A stretch of 64,000 nucleotides of DNA from Glycomyces niveus. GTDB lineage: Bacteria > Actinomycetota > Actinomycetes > Mycobacteriales > Micromonosporaceae. The notes under the pieces were generated by a model. That model saw only the letters and a list, made by a program, of their open reading frames with translations. It did no database searches and was not told where the DNA came from. The position numbers and the translations under genes were made by a program. The stretch spans positions 10,346-74,345 of the forward strand of contig NZ_JAGFNP010000011.1 in assembly GCF_017592475.1 (NCBI RefSeq). The letters run 5' to 3'. Shown here piece by piece: positions 8,465 to 16,944 of this stretch (its first letter is position 1; each line of letters opens with the position of its first letter).

Positions 8465-9473
8465 CGCACCGCCCTCGGGCGCCGAGGCACTGCCGACGGG
8501 CGTCGCCACCGGCGTCGGCTCCCTGCCCGGGACGGATGTCCAAGAGGCCGTCAACGTCGTCTTCGGGGAGCTCCCCGAATGGCCGCACCTGCCCGAGCTG
8601 CCCGACCGCGGGCTCGGGGCGGACATGATCGGCCGCGGCGCGGCCCTCCTCGTGGGCCTGCCGGTCCAGTGGTGGGCGTTCCGGTGGGAGATCGCCGATC
8701 TGCCCGGCCGCGACGCCCGCCGCGCACTCGACTTCCTCGAACGCGACCTCGACGCGCTCCATGAGGTGGACGCGACCGGGCCGGTCCGTTTGACGTCGGT
8801 CGGGCCGTTCACGCTGGCCGCGAACCTGTGGCGGCGCGGCGGCGGCGCGATGCTCGCCGACCCCGGCGCGGTCGCCGATCTGACCGCGTCCCTCGCCGAG
8901 GGGCTGCGGAACCATGTGGCGGCGGCGCAGACGCGGATGCCAAAGGCCGCCTTGTCGGTCCAGATCGACGAGCCGAGCCTGCCCGCGGCGCTGGCGGGCC
9001 GGGTGAACACCGAGTCGGGGCTGGACTTCTACCGGCGCGTGCCGGTCGAGGTCGCGCGGGAGCGGCTGCGGGAGCTCACCCAGCAGGTGGGCGTCCCGGT
9101 CGTGGTGCACTGCTGCGCGCCGGATGTGCCGGTGCGACTGCTGGAGGAGGCCGGGGCGCAGGCGCTTTCGGTCGACTTGACGCTGCTGGACCTCGACGAC
9201 GTGCCGAAGGTCGACGCCCTGGGGGAGTACCTGGACGGCGGCGGGCGGCTCATCGCCGGTGTGGTGCCGCCGCTGGGGCAGCGCCGTCCCGGCGTCGGGA
9301 AGGAAGCGGCCGATCGCGTGCTCGCCCTGTGGAACCGGCTCGGGTTCGGTCTCGAGCAGCTGCCGCGGCAGGTGAGCGTGTCGACGACGTGCGGGATGGC
9401 GGGGGCGAGCCCGGATTACGCGCGGTTCGCGATGGAGGCGAGCCGCGAAGCCGCCGAGCGGCTCCGCGGCTGA
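8457..9473 (+). CDS. MetE C-terminal-like methionine synthase family protein
   Basis: A 338-residue TIM-barrel protein like the C-terminal half of cobalamin-independent methionine synthase. Residues expected to bind zinc are visible: the HCC pair in VVVHCCAPD and a late Cys in STTCGMAG. QIDEPSLPA is the family Asp-Glu-Pro motif. It lacks the N-terminal half that binds folylpolyglutamate in full MetE, so it may use another methyl donor; short archaeal and actinobacterial homologues are annotated as methionine synthase without firm proof. Its GTG start overlaps the mnmA stop by eight bases, indicating translational coupling. Confidence 0.85.
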   Translation: MSDAPPSGAEALPTGVATGVGSLPGTDVQEAVNVVFGELPEWPHLPELPDRGLGADMIGRGAALLVGLPVQWWAFRWEIADLPGRDARRALDFLERDLDALHEVDATGPVRLTSVGPFTLAANLWRRGGGAMLADPGAVADLTASLAEGLRNHVAAAQTRMPKAALSVQIDEPSLPAALAGRVNTESGLDFYRRVPVEVARERLRELTQQVGVPVVVHCCAPDVPVRLLEEAGAQALSVDLTLLDLDDVPKVDALGEYLDGGGRLIAGVVPPLGQRRPGVGKEAADRVLALWNRLGFGLEQLPRQVSVSTTCGMAGASPDYARFAMEASREAAERLRG

Positions 9474-9478
9474 TCCGC

Positions 9479-10132
9479 TTACTGGTCGGCGCCGACTCCG
9501 CCGGGCGGGACGTCGTTCGCCCGGTCATTCCAGTCCTTGGTGGTGTTGAGGTAGGGGAACGGCTCCTCGGGGACCGGGAGGTCGAGCGCGTCGCACAGCG
9601 GCTGCCAGCCCGCCCCGGTCTGGAACTCGACCAGCCGCTCGGCGGGGATCGTCTCGCGCACGCGGTCGTGGTAGCGGTGGTAGGCCGCCTCGACCGCGTC
9701 CCGGTCGTCGCGCGGCGCGCCCTCGAAGGTCTTGTCCCAGATCGCGTCGATCATGTCCATCCAGAGCGGACCGACGAGGTCGGCGGCGGCGTGGATGTCC
9801 TTGAGGATGGTGTTGTTGGCGCTCTTCCACCAGGTGTCGAAGCTGTCCCGGCGGGAGAGCACCACCAACGCGTCGGGGTAGGCCTCGGCGAGTTCGACGT
9901 AGAACGCCGAGCTCGGCCAGTCGACTGCCGCTGCGTATCCCGCGAACAGTTCGTCCCAGTCGGGATAGTCGCCTCGGGCGGCCGCCAGGAAGGCGGGCGG
10001 GTCGGTCTCGGGCCGGTTCTGGAAGACCTCGGCCATGTGGTGGCAGGGCGCCCCGAGGAGGGTCTCGAGGGCGTTCTTGAGGGTCATGGTTCCGGTGCGC
10101 GGGAGTCCCGCGCCGATTACTCGCAGCATCAT
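9479..10132 (-). CDS. P-loop sulfotransferase family protein
   Basis: 217 residues of the sulfotransferase fold. GAGLPRTGTMTLKNAL at the N-terminus is the loop that holds the 5'-phosphosulfate of PAPS. VVLSRRDSFDTWWKS is the 3'-phosphate contact. Proteins of this short type, with the LNTTKDW ending, are common in actinobacteria and are mostly uncharacterised; the acceptor is unknown. It ends six bases from the MetE-like gene on the opposite strand. Confidence 0.85.
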   Translation of the reverse strand: MMLRVIGAGLPRTGTMTLKNALETLLGAPCHHMAEVFQNRPETDPPAFLAAARGDYPDWDELFAGYAAAVDWPSSAFYVELAEAYPDALVVLSRRDSFDTWWKSANNTILKDIHAAADLVGPLWMDMIDAIWDKTFEGAPRDDRDAVEAAYHRYHDRVRETIPAERLVEFQTGAGWQPLCDALDLPVPEEPFPYLNTTKDWNDRANDVPPGGVGADQ

Positions 10133-10262
10133 CCGAACCTATTCGGCCCCAAGCGAAACGGTCAACAGCGAATGTCGCTCGCGTCTAGACGGGACGGACG
10201 CGCCGCAGGCGGCGCGGCAGCTCAGCGGCCGCCGCGCCGCCCGGGTGATGTCGGACATGGGG

Positions 10263-12644
10263 TCAGGCAAACGTCGCGTACAGGTCGGCCATCTGGGCGG
10301 CGAGGTCCGCGGCGGCCGCTTCTGCGACGGTGTCGCGCGAGACGCCCATGACGTACACATAGATCACCAGGTTGTCCTTGACCTGGTAGTACTGGAGCTG
10401 GCTCTCGGCATCCGAGCCGGTGGAGAGGACGACGGCGTCCTCGCGCTCGACGATGAGCCAGCTGCCGCCCTCGTATCCGTGTACGGCGTTCTGCACGGCA
10501 TTCACGGCGCTGTTCGCGGAGCCCGTGTACTCCACCTGCCCTTGAACGTCGACCTCGCCGCTGTAGAACGCGCAGGTGAGCCACGCGTTCGGCGAGGTCT
10601 CGCTGAAGTACGCGTCGGAGGTGCCCGGTTCGAGGCCCCACGAGTCGACTTCGTCGACGAGCCACGCGCTGGTCTGGGCCGCGTCGATCGAATCGCAGTT
10701 CTCGGTCTGGAAGAACCCGGCGGGCGGCGGATCGGCGATGACGTCCGGCTCGACGGTCTCGAACGGGCCGGTCACCTCCTCCTCGTCCACCGCCGGGGAC
10801 TCGAGCTCCTCCTGGCTGTAGAGGCGGCCGTCGCCCCAGTCGCAGGAGCCCGAGACCTCGTCGTGCTCCTTGATGAGGCCGGAGGCGCGCTGATGGCCGA
10901 GGTTCCAGGCCATGAGGTCGCGCTCTTCGCCGGCCTGGTCGTAGAGCATGCAGTCGAGGTCGGCGTCGGAGAGGCCGGCGAACTCGGGCACGGCGTCGTC
11001 CGAGAGGTCTTCGAGGTAGCCGAGGTCGAGCTTGTGGTCGTGCTCGAGGTTGTAGCGGGCGATGAGCGCGTCGGGGTTCGCGGCGGCCAGGCCCAGCAGC
11101 GCCAGCGCGCCCGAGGCGAGCACGGCGCGCGGCAGCCACGCGGCCTTGAGCTTCCAGCAGCAGACGATGACGAGCGCGAACAGGACCGCGAGCCAGATCT
11201 CCACGGTGAAGATCCACACGCGCATCCGGGTGAGCCCGTACGTGTCGGCGTACGTGAACATGCGGTACAGCGCCGAGGCGATGACCACCATGGACAGCAC
11301 GCAGAGAGTGCCGAGGAGGATGCGGGCCGTCCACCGGTCGGCCTTGGTGCGCTTGGGCGCGAGCCAGGCCGCTACGGCGATGACGCCGAGCGCGAGGGCG
11401 GCGACGATGCTCAGCTGCCAGAAGCCCCGGCGGGCGTAGTCGGCGAAGGTGAGCCCGTTGGTCGCCATGACGTACGCCTCGCCGCCGATGAACACCCGCA
11501 GCTGCACCGCGATGAACGCGACGAACAGGAGGTTCAACGCGCCCAAGGGGACCGAGAGCTCGAAGCGGGAGACGGTGCGGTGCTCGCCCTCGGGGCGCTG
11601 GGAGTCGAAGCGGGGCTTCGCGACCGAGGTGTACGCCCACAGCAGCGCCAGGGGGAACAGGACCGCGGCGAGGATGATCCGCAGCATGAACTCGGCCGGG
11701 TTCACCGAGGGCAGCAGCCGCACCACGAGGTCGGCGAAGGTGCCGTCCGCGGCGGCGAAGAGCCCGCCGAAGACCAGGAGGAGCACGGCGGTGATCACCA
11801 CGACCCACACGTTGCGCATGCTCGCGTTGCCCTCGTTGGCGCGTTTGCCGCGCTTGGCCCACGTGAAGGACTCGGCGAGCCCTTCGAGCCAGCCCGCGGC
11901 GAGGGTCACGGCCGTGCCGCTGAAGCGCCGCTGCGGGGCGAGCACGAGGGGGGTGAGGAGGAATGCGGCTGCGGTGCAGAGGAACACGACCCAGCCCGCG
12001 TCGCGGATCGCCGCTACCGACCATAGGGCGGCGACGAGGACCGCTCCCGGCAGGCGCGGCAGGAGGTCCTTGGGGTCGCCCGCGGCGAGCGGCACGGCGA
12101 GCATGGCGATGCCGGTGAGCGACAGGCCGATGCCGACGCCCGTGGAGTGGAACGCGGCCCACGCGCCGAACAGGGCGACCACGGCGATCAGGACCACGAT
12201 GGCGGGCTTGGGGGCCGCGTCGGGACGGTGCCAGCGCGGGTTCGGCGGCAGCATGCGCGGCGCGTGCGCCTGCTGGTAGTAGGCGGCCTGCCGCTGGTAC
12301 TGGGCGGCGGTGAGCGGCCCGGCGGGGTGGTGCGGGGCGGGCGGCTGGTGCGGTGCCGGGACCGGGGACGCGGGGTGTGCGGCGGCCGCGACGAGTGCCG
12401 GCGCGGGAGTCGGTGCCGGGGCGGGGGCCGGCTGCGTGGCGGGCGCCTCGGCCGGCGCTGGGGGAGCGGGTTCGGCGGGCGGCGCTTCGGCCTGCGCGGG
12501 AACGGCTTCGGGCTCGGCGTCGGGCCGGGAGTCGCCCATCGGCGTCTCGGGCCGGTGCGGGGCGGGAGGTTCGCTCGGGGTCTCGCCGCGGGACGCTTCG
12601 GCGTCCTCGGGCCTCGGAGCTGGGGAGTCAGCGGGTTCGCTCAT
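10263..12644 (-). CDS. Large DUF4153/DUF4173-like multi-pass membrane protein
   Basis: 793 residues. Residues 1-~160 are a proline-, alanine- and glutamate-rich disordered cytoplasmic region, followed by about twelve hydrophobic helices whose order and loops (for example GNASMRNVWVVVITAVLL, ARRGFWQLSIVAALALG, WIFTVEIWLAVLFALVIVCCWKLKAAW) resemble the DUF4153/DUF4173 family. The last ~250 residues are soluble, acidic and cysteine-containing, probably outside the cell. The function of the family is unknown. ATG 12644 has AAGGGG seven bases upstream; an in-frame start 36 bases earlier lacks one. Confidence 0.75.
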   Translation of the reverse strand: MSEPADSPAPRPEDAEASRGETPSEPPAPHRPETPMGDSRPDAEPEAVPAQAEAPPAEPAPPAPAEAPATQPAPAPAPTPAPALVAAAAHPASPVPAPHQPPAPHHPAGPLTAAQYQRQAAYYQQAHAPRMLPPNPRWHRPDAAPKPAIVVLIAVVALFGAWAAFHSTGVGIGLSLTGIAMLAVPLAAGDPKDLLPRLPGAVLVAALWSVAAIRDAGWVVFLCTAAAFLLTPLVLAPQRRFSGTAVTLAAGWLEGLAESFTWAKRGKRANEGNASMRNVWVVVITAVLLLVFGGLFAAADGTFADLVVRLLPSVNPAEFMLRIILAAVLFPLALLWAYTSVAKPRFDSQRPEGEHRTVSRFELSVPLGALNLLFVAFIAVQLRVFIGGEAYVMATNGLTFADYARRGFWQLSIVAALALGVIAVAAWLAPKRTKADRWTARILLGTLCVLSMVVIASALYRMFTYADTYGLTRMRVWIFTVEIWLAVLFALVIVCCWKLKAAWLPRAVLASGALALLGLAAANPDALIARYNLEHDHKLDLGYLEDLSDDAVPEFAGLSDADLDCMLYDQAGEERDLMAWNLGHQRASGLIKEHDEVSGSCDWGDGRLYSQEELESPAVDEEEVTGPFETVEPDVIADPPPAGFFQTENCDSIDAAQTSAWLVDEVDSWGLEPGTSDAYFSETSPNAWLTCAFYSGEVDVQGQVEYTGSANSAVNAVQNAVHGYEGGSWLIVEREDAVVLSTGSDAESQLQYYQVKDNLVIYVYVMGVSRDTVAEAAAADLAAQMADLYATFA

Positions 12645-12821
12645 TGAAGAGCCCCTTCTCATCGGAGGGAGTGCCGACAATAGCGGTCGTCGTCAACCAG
12701 GGGAAGCGTCCATTACAGAGCGTCGCGGCGGCCTGCCGGACATTTCCCTCAAGGCCCCGCAAATTCCAGGGTCTTGTGAGAACTCCCACCGGCTGCAACC
12801 TTGTGGTTCACTGGAATCGTG

Positions 12822-13562
12822 ATGGCGCGAAGCGGACATGAAGGGCACGACCACGAGAGCGGCGCGCACAACGGCGGCGGCCCCGGCTCGGTCGGCAGCC
12901 GGCTCAACTGGCTCCGGGCGGGCGTGCTCGGTGCGAACGACGGCATCGTCTCGGTGGCGGGCATCGTCATCGGCGTCGCCGGGGCCACCTCGGACCGGTC
13001 CACGATCCTCGTCTCCGGTGTCGCCGGGCTGGTCGCGGGCGCGTTCTCGATGGCCGGCGGCGAGTACACCTCCGTCTCGACCCAGCGCGACACCGAAGCG
13101 AGCCTCGTCGAAGCCGAACGGCGCGAACTCGACGAGAGCCCCGAGGCGGCCGAAGCCGAACTCGCCACCAGCCTCGAGGACCGTGGCCTGTCCGAGGAGA
13201 CCGCCCGGAACGCGGCCCGCGAACTCTCCCGCCGCAACCCGCTCCGGGCGCACGCGGTGGTCGAATACGGTCTCGACCCCGACGACCTGACGAACCCGTG
13301 GCACGCCGCGCTCTCCTCGTTCCTCGCGTTCACCTGCGGCGCACTGCTGCCGCTGCTCGCCATCACCCTGCTGCCCGAAGGCATCCGCGTGATCGGCTGC
13401 GCGATCGCGGTGATGGCGGCGCTGGCGCTCACCGGCTTCACGTCCGCGCGGCTCGGCGGTGCGCCGCGGGGCCGGGCGATGCTGCGGGTCATGGCGGTCG
13501 GCGCGGCCACTATGGTCGCGACCTACCTGATCGGATCGGCCTTCGACGTCGCGATCGCCTAG
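12822..13562 (+). CDS. VIT1/CCC1-family iron/manganese transporter
   Basis: 246 residues with five hydrophobic helices. WLRAGVLGANDGIVSVAGIVIGVAGA and AGLVAGAFSMAGGEYTSVSTQRDTE are hallmark segments of the VIT1/CCC1 family, followed by the acidic cytoplasmic linker and LTNPWHAALSSFLAFTCGALLPLL. These proteins move Fe2+ or Mn2+ out of the cytoplasm or into compartments. A His-rich N-terminus (HEGHDHESGAH) may bind metal. The stop is two bases from that of corA on the other strand. Confidence 0.92.
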   Translation: MARSGHEGHDHESGAHNGGGPGSVGSRLNWLRAGVLGANDGIVSVAGIVIGVAGATSDRSTILVSGVAGLVAGAFSMAGGEYTSVSTQRDTEASLVEAERRELDESPEAAEAELATSLEDRGLSEETARNAARELSRRNPLRAHAVVEYGLDPDDLTNPWHAALSSFLAFTCGALLPLLAITLLPEGIRVIGCAIAVMAALALTGFTSARLGGAPRGRAMLRVMAVGAATMVATYLIGSAFDVAIA

Positions 13563-13564
13563 GG

Positions 13565-14581
13565 CTAGAGCCAGTTGTGGCGCTTGAAGACCACGTACAG
13601 GAGCCCGGCCGAGAGCAGCATGAGCCCCATGGCCATCGGGTACCCGAGGACCCATGAGAGCTCGGGCATGTGCGTGAAGTTCATGCCGTAGATCCCGGCC
13701 ACCAGGCCCGGCGTGAACAGGATCGCCGCCCACGACGAGATCTTCTTGACCTGGTCGCCCTGCTCGATGCTGGCGTGGGAGAGCTGCCGCATCTCCTCGT
13801 TCTGCGCCTGCGTCACCAGCGTCGAGTGGACGGTGAGCGCGTTCTCCAGCAGCGCCCGGAACAGGTCGGCGCGTTCGACGATGCGCAGCACGTGGTCGAG
13901 CACGTCCCGCATGTCCCGCCGCAGCTCGATGTCGACCTGGTATTTGTCGTACCCGGATTCGAGCGACTTGAAGATCCGCACGAGCGGGTGCGTGGCCCGC
14001 TGGAAGCCCATGGCCTCGCGGGCGAGTTCGTAGATGCGCCTGGCGACGTCGGGATCTCCCGAGAACAGCTCGTCCTCGATCTCGTCGATGTCGTCCTCCA
14101 TGCCGTCCACGACCGGCCCGTACCCGTCCACGACCTCGTCGAGGACCGCGTACAGGACCGCCTGCGGGCCCAGCGCCAGCAGCTCCGGGTCCGCTTCGAG
14201 GCGGCGGCGGACCTGCGCCAGGTCGGGCGATTCGGCGTGGCGGATGGTGATCGCGAAGTTCGGGCCGATGAACAGGTGCACCTCGCCGAACTCGACCTGC
14301 TCGGTCTCCTCGAGGTAGCGGGCGGGCCGCAGGACCACGAAGAGCGTGTCGCCGAAGCGCTGCAGCTTCGGCCGCTGGTGCCCGGTCTTGGCGTTCGCGA
14401 TGGCCAGGTGGTGCAGTTCGAACTCGTCGGCGACGGCCGCGAGTTCGGCCTCGGTGGGCCGGTAGAGGCCGATCCAGGCGAAGCCGCCGTGCTCGTGCAG
14501 GTCCTCGAAGGTCTGGTCGAGGGTCACGTGGTGCGACTCGCGCACGCCCTTGCGGTAGATGGCGCTGTCGACGATCGGCAT
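13565..14581 (-). CDS. corA: CorA-family magnesium/divalent cation transporter
   Basis: 338 residues: a long soluble N-terminal funnel, a helical stalk and two C-terminal transmembrane helices. The signature YGMNFTHMPEL lies between the helices and sets the selectivity filter; the basic end FKRHNWL is typical. It forms a pentamer for Mg2+ or Co2+ uptake. It is one of two Mg2+ transporter genes in the window (see mgtE). It is convergent with the VIT1-like gene. Confidence 0.93.
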   Translation of the reverse strand: MPIVDSAIYRKGVRESHHVTLDQTFEDLHEHGGFAWIGLYRPTEAELAAVADEFELHHLAIANAKTGHQRPKLQRFGDTLFVVLRPARYLEETEQVEFGEVHLFIGPNFAITIRHAESPDLAQVRRRLEADPELLALGPQAVLYAVLDEVVDGYGPVVDGMEDDIDEIEDELFSGDPDVARRIYELAREAMGFQRATHPLVRIFKSLESGYDKYQVDIELRRDMRDVLDHVLRIVERADLFRALLENALTVHSTLVTQAQNEEMRQLSHASIEQGDQVKKISSWAAILFTPGLVAGIYGMNFTHMPELSWVLGYPMAMGLMLLSAGLLYVVFKRHNWL

Positions 14582-14627
14582 CAGGCCAGTCTAGGAGCAC
14601 GCCGCGACCGGCATAGATGAGCACCGC

Positions 14628-15260
14628 TCACGCCTTGGACCGCTCGGCCTCCGTGAACTGGTCGACCGGCATGGTCAGGTACCGGTCGATGTTCGGCCCG
14701 ATCGTCTCGGCGAGCTCGGCGGCGCTCAGTGACGCGACCGGCTCCAGCTTGAGGATGTACCGGGCGACGACCAGGCCGAACACCTGGCTGGCGATGAAGC
14801 TCGCGCGCACGGGCACGTGGTCGACCTGGTCGCCGATCGTGTTCTCGACGGTCTTGACGATCCGGTGCTCGAACAGCTGCCGCAGCACGAACGACATCGC
14901 CGGCTTCGACAGGCTCGTGCGCACCACCGCGAGCAGCTTGTCCTGGTGCGGGCCGTCCCAGATCGCCACGAACGCCTGCATGAGCCGCCCGCCCGCGCCC
15001 TCGACCCCGCCCTGCTTCAGCACGGCCGCGACCTCGGGGGCCGGGTCCATCGGCAGTTCGATGGCGGCGAGGAACAGGTCGTCCTTCGAGCCGAAGTAGT
15101 GGTGGATCAGCGACGGGTCCACCTGGGCCTCGGAAGCGATGCGCCGCATGGAGACCGACTCGAAGCCCTCCTCCGCGAACAGCCGCCTCGCGGCGGACAG
15201 GATCTCCGCCTTCGTGTCGGGATTGCCCGTCCGCCGTCCGGTGCGCTTCGTTCTGGCCAC
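14628..15260 (-). CDS. TetR-family transcriptional regulator
   Basis: 210 residues with a basic N-terminal arm (RTKRTGRRTG), then the TetR helix-turn-helix: ILSAARRLFAEEGFESVSMRRIA and VDPSLIHHYFGSKDDLFLAA. The C-terminal ligand domain matches actinobacterial TetR_C members. It is the last gene of a three-gene minus-strand operon with an ABC-2 exporter (nine bases after the permease stop), so it probably represses that operon through the double operator at 16754-16809. Confidence 0.93.
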   Translation of the reverse strand: MARTKRTGRRTGNPDTKAEILSAARRLFAEEGFESVSMRRIASEAQVDPSLIHHYFGSKDDLFLAAIELPMDPAPEVAAVLKQGGVEGAGGRLMQAFVAIWDGPHQDKLLAVVRTSLSKPAMSFVLRQLFEHRIVKTVENTIGDQVDHVPVRASFIASQVFGLVVARYILKLEPVASLSAAELAETIGPNIDRYLTMPVDQFTEAERSKA

Positions 15261-15269
15261 AGGGAGACC

Positions 15270-16007
15270 CTAGTTCGTGCGCCGCCGCAGCGTCGCGGCT
15301 CCGAGCGCCGTTGCGACGAGGACCGCAGCGGCCACGACCGCGAGGTTCCCCCACATCGCCGCTGTCACCTCGGTGTTCACCTGCACTTCCGTGAGGGCCT
15401 TGACCGCGTAGGTCACCGGCAGCGCGTCCGAGACGCCCTGCAGCCATCCGGCCATCTGGTCGCGCGGCCAGATCAGGCCGCACAGGAGCAGCTGCGGCAC
15501 CACGAACACGGGCATGAACTGGATCGCCTGGAACTCCGTGGTCGCGAACGCGGACACGAACAGCCCCAACGCCATGCCGAACAGCGAGGCGACGATCGCG
15601 ATGAGGAACACCGCCCACGCCGGCCCGGCCGTCTCCAGGCCCAGGAACAGGTACGCGACGGAGGCGGCGATCACGGTCTGCGCCGCGGCCGCCGCGCCGA
15701 ACGCGATCGCGTACCCGCACACCAGGTCGAGCTTCCCCGTCGGCGTCGTCATGAGCCGTTCCAGGGTGCCGCCGGTGCGCTCGCGCAGCAGGGTGATCGA
15801 GGTGATCATGAACATCATCATGAACGGGAAGAACGCCAGCAGGATCAGCCCGACCGTGTCGAACACCTGCGGTGCGGCGTCCATGATGGCGCTGATGAGC
15901 GCGATCATGAGGCTCGGCACGGCGAGGATCAGCACCACGGTGCGGTGGTCGTTGAGCAGCTGCCGGAGGATGCGCCCGGCGGTGATGAAGGTGATGCGCA
16001 GCGACAT
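15270..16007 (-). CDS. ABC-2 type transporter permease
   Basis: 245 residues with six hydrophobic helices and the ABC-2 core: RERTGGTLERLMTTPTGKLDLVCGYAIAFG, then QLLLCGLIWPRDQMAGWLQGVSDALPVTYAVKAL. This is the membrane half of an exporter; related pairs are drug or antibiotic efflux systems. Only one base separates its ATG from the ATPase stop codon, so the two are translationally coupled. Confidence 0.93.
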   Translation of the reverse strand: MSLRITFITAGRILRQLLNDHRTVVLILAVPSLMIALISAIMDAAPQVFDTVGLILLAFFPFMMMFMITSITLLRERTGGTLERLMTTPTGKLDLVCGYAIAFGAAAAAQTVIAASVAYLFLGLETAGPAWAVFLIAIVASLFGMALGLFVSAFATTEFQAIQFMPVFVVPQLLLCGLIWPRDQMAGWLQGVSDALPVTYAVKALTEVQVNTEVTAAMWGNLAVVAAAVLVATALGAATLRRRTN

Positions 16008-16008
16008 G

Positions 16009-16740
16009 TCAGTTCGCCTTCTCGAGTTCGCGGATGAGGTGCAGGAACGCCGCTTCGAGGTTCGCGGCGCCGGTCGCGGCGCGGAGGTCCGCCGGGGTGT
16101 CGTCGGCGATGAAGCGGCCCTCGCGCAGCAGCAGGAGCCGGTCGCAGCGGTCGGCCTCGTCCATCACATGGCTCGAGACGAGCAGGGTCGCGCCCTGCTT
16201 CGCGAGGCCGCGGAACTGGTCCCACAGCTCCTCGCGGATCACCGGGTCGAGCCCCACGGTCGGCTCGTCGAGGACCAGCACCTCCGGTTCGATCACGAGC
16301 GCGCACGCGAGCGAGGTGCGGGTCTTCTGCCCGCCGGAGAGGTTCGCGGCGAGCTTGTCCGCGTGGTCGCCCATGCCGACGCGCTCGATCGCGCCCATCG
16401 CCTCGGAACGGCTGCGGCCGTAGAGGGCCGCGAAGTAGGCGACGTTGGCCCTCACCGAGAGGTCCGGGTAGATCGAGGCGTCCTGCGTCACGTACGCGAC
16501 GCGGCTGCGCAGCGGCTTCGTCCCGGCCGGGTGGCCGAGCACGGTCACGGCGCCGGACTTGACCTTCTGCGTGCCGACGACGGCGCGGATGAACGTGGTC
16601 TTGCCCGAGCCCGAGGGTCCGAGCAGACCGGTGACGGTCCCGGCCGCGATCTGCGTCGAGACGCCGTCGAGCACGGGTCGGCCGCCGCGGTGGACGACGA
16701 GGTCGTCGACCGCGATGGCGGCGTTCGGGGTGGGTGGCAT
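16009..16740 (-). CDS. ABC transporter ATP-binding protein (drug exporter type)
   Basis: 243 residues with a complete ABC ATPase: Walker A GPSGSGKT, Q-loop in YVTQDAS, signature NLSGGQKTR, Walker B VLVLDEPTVGLDP and H-loop SSHVMDEA. It drives the adjacent ABC-2 permease. ATG 16740 has GGAGG six bases upstream; a longer reading from 16761 would cross that site. It is the first gene of the operon and its promoter region holds the composite operator. Confidence 0.95.
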   Translation of the reverse strand: MPPTPNAAIAVDDLVVHRGGRPVLDGVSTQIAAGTVTGLLGPSGSGKTTFIRAVVGTQKVKSGAVTVLGHPAGTKPLRSRVAYVTQDASIYPDLSVRANVAYFAALYGRSRSEAMGAIERVGMGDHADKLAANLSGGQKTRTSLACALVIEPEVLVLDEPTVGLDPVIREELWDQFRGLAKQGATLLVSSHVMDEADRCDRLLLLREGRFIADDTPADLRAATGAANLEAAFLHLIRELEKAN

Positions 16741-16753
16741 CGGGAGCCTCCAG

Positions 16754-16809
16754 TAATTCAATGATTGATGAATTCACCGTACCACGTGAATTCATCGACT
16801 AGTGAATTA
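16754..16809. promoter_or_regulatory. Composite double TetR-type operator
   Basis: Four TGAATTCA-like half-sites form a 56-bp symmetric block: TAATTCA-N8-TGAATTCA (16754-16776) and, as an inverted copy, TGAATTCA-N8-TGAATTA (16787-16809). The two inner halves also form a perfect palindrome, TGAATTCAC-N8-GTGAATTCA (16769-16794). It lies 14-69 bases upstream of the ATPase start in an otherwise GC-rich region. The size and symmetry suit two dimers of the operon's own TetR regulator. Confidence 0.75.
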
Positions 16810-16845
16810 CCTCCAGTGTCCCACGAAAACACCGGCCTGAACAGC

Positions 16846-16926
16846 AAAAAAGCGATCCGGCCGCGCTGAGCCAAGGTATGGCTCGCAATCGTCGCCAAGG
16901 GTGGGACGTGCGCGCGGCCGGACCGC
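16846..16926 (-). terminator. Intrinsic terminator of the PhoX-family gene
   Basis: Read on the minus strand, GCGGTCCGGCCGCGC (16926-16912) pairs with GCGCGGCCGGATCGC (16866-16852) over 15 bases with one G-U pair, and is followed by TTTTTT (16851-16846). The 45-base loop contains a small GAGCCA/TGGCTC stem. A T tract of this quality is rare in this window. Confidence 0.75.
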
Positions 16927-16944
16927 CACTCGGGAGTTTCAGTT

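Noticed and set aside
16441..16800. Alternative start of the ABC ATPase at 16761
   Set aside because: It would place the GGAGG ribosome binding site inside the coding region and add residues that do not resemble the family.
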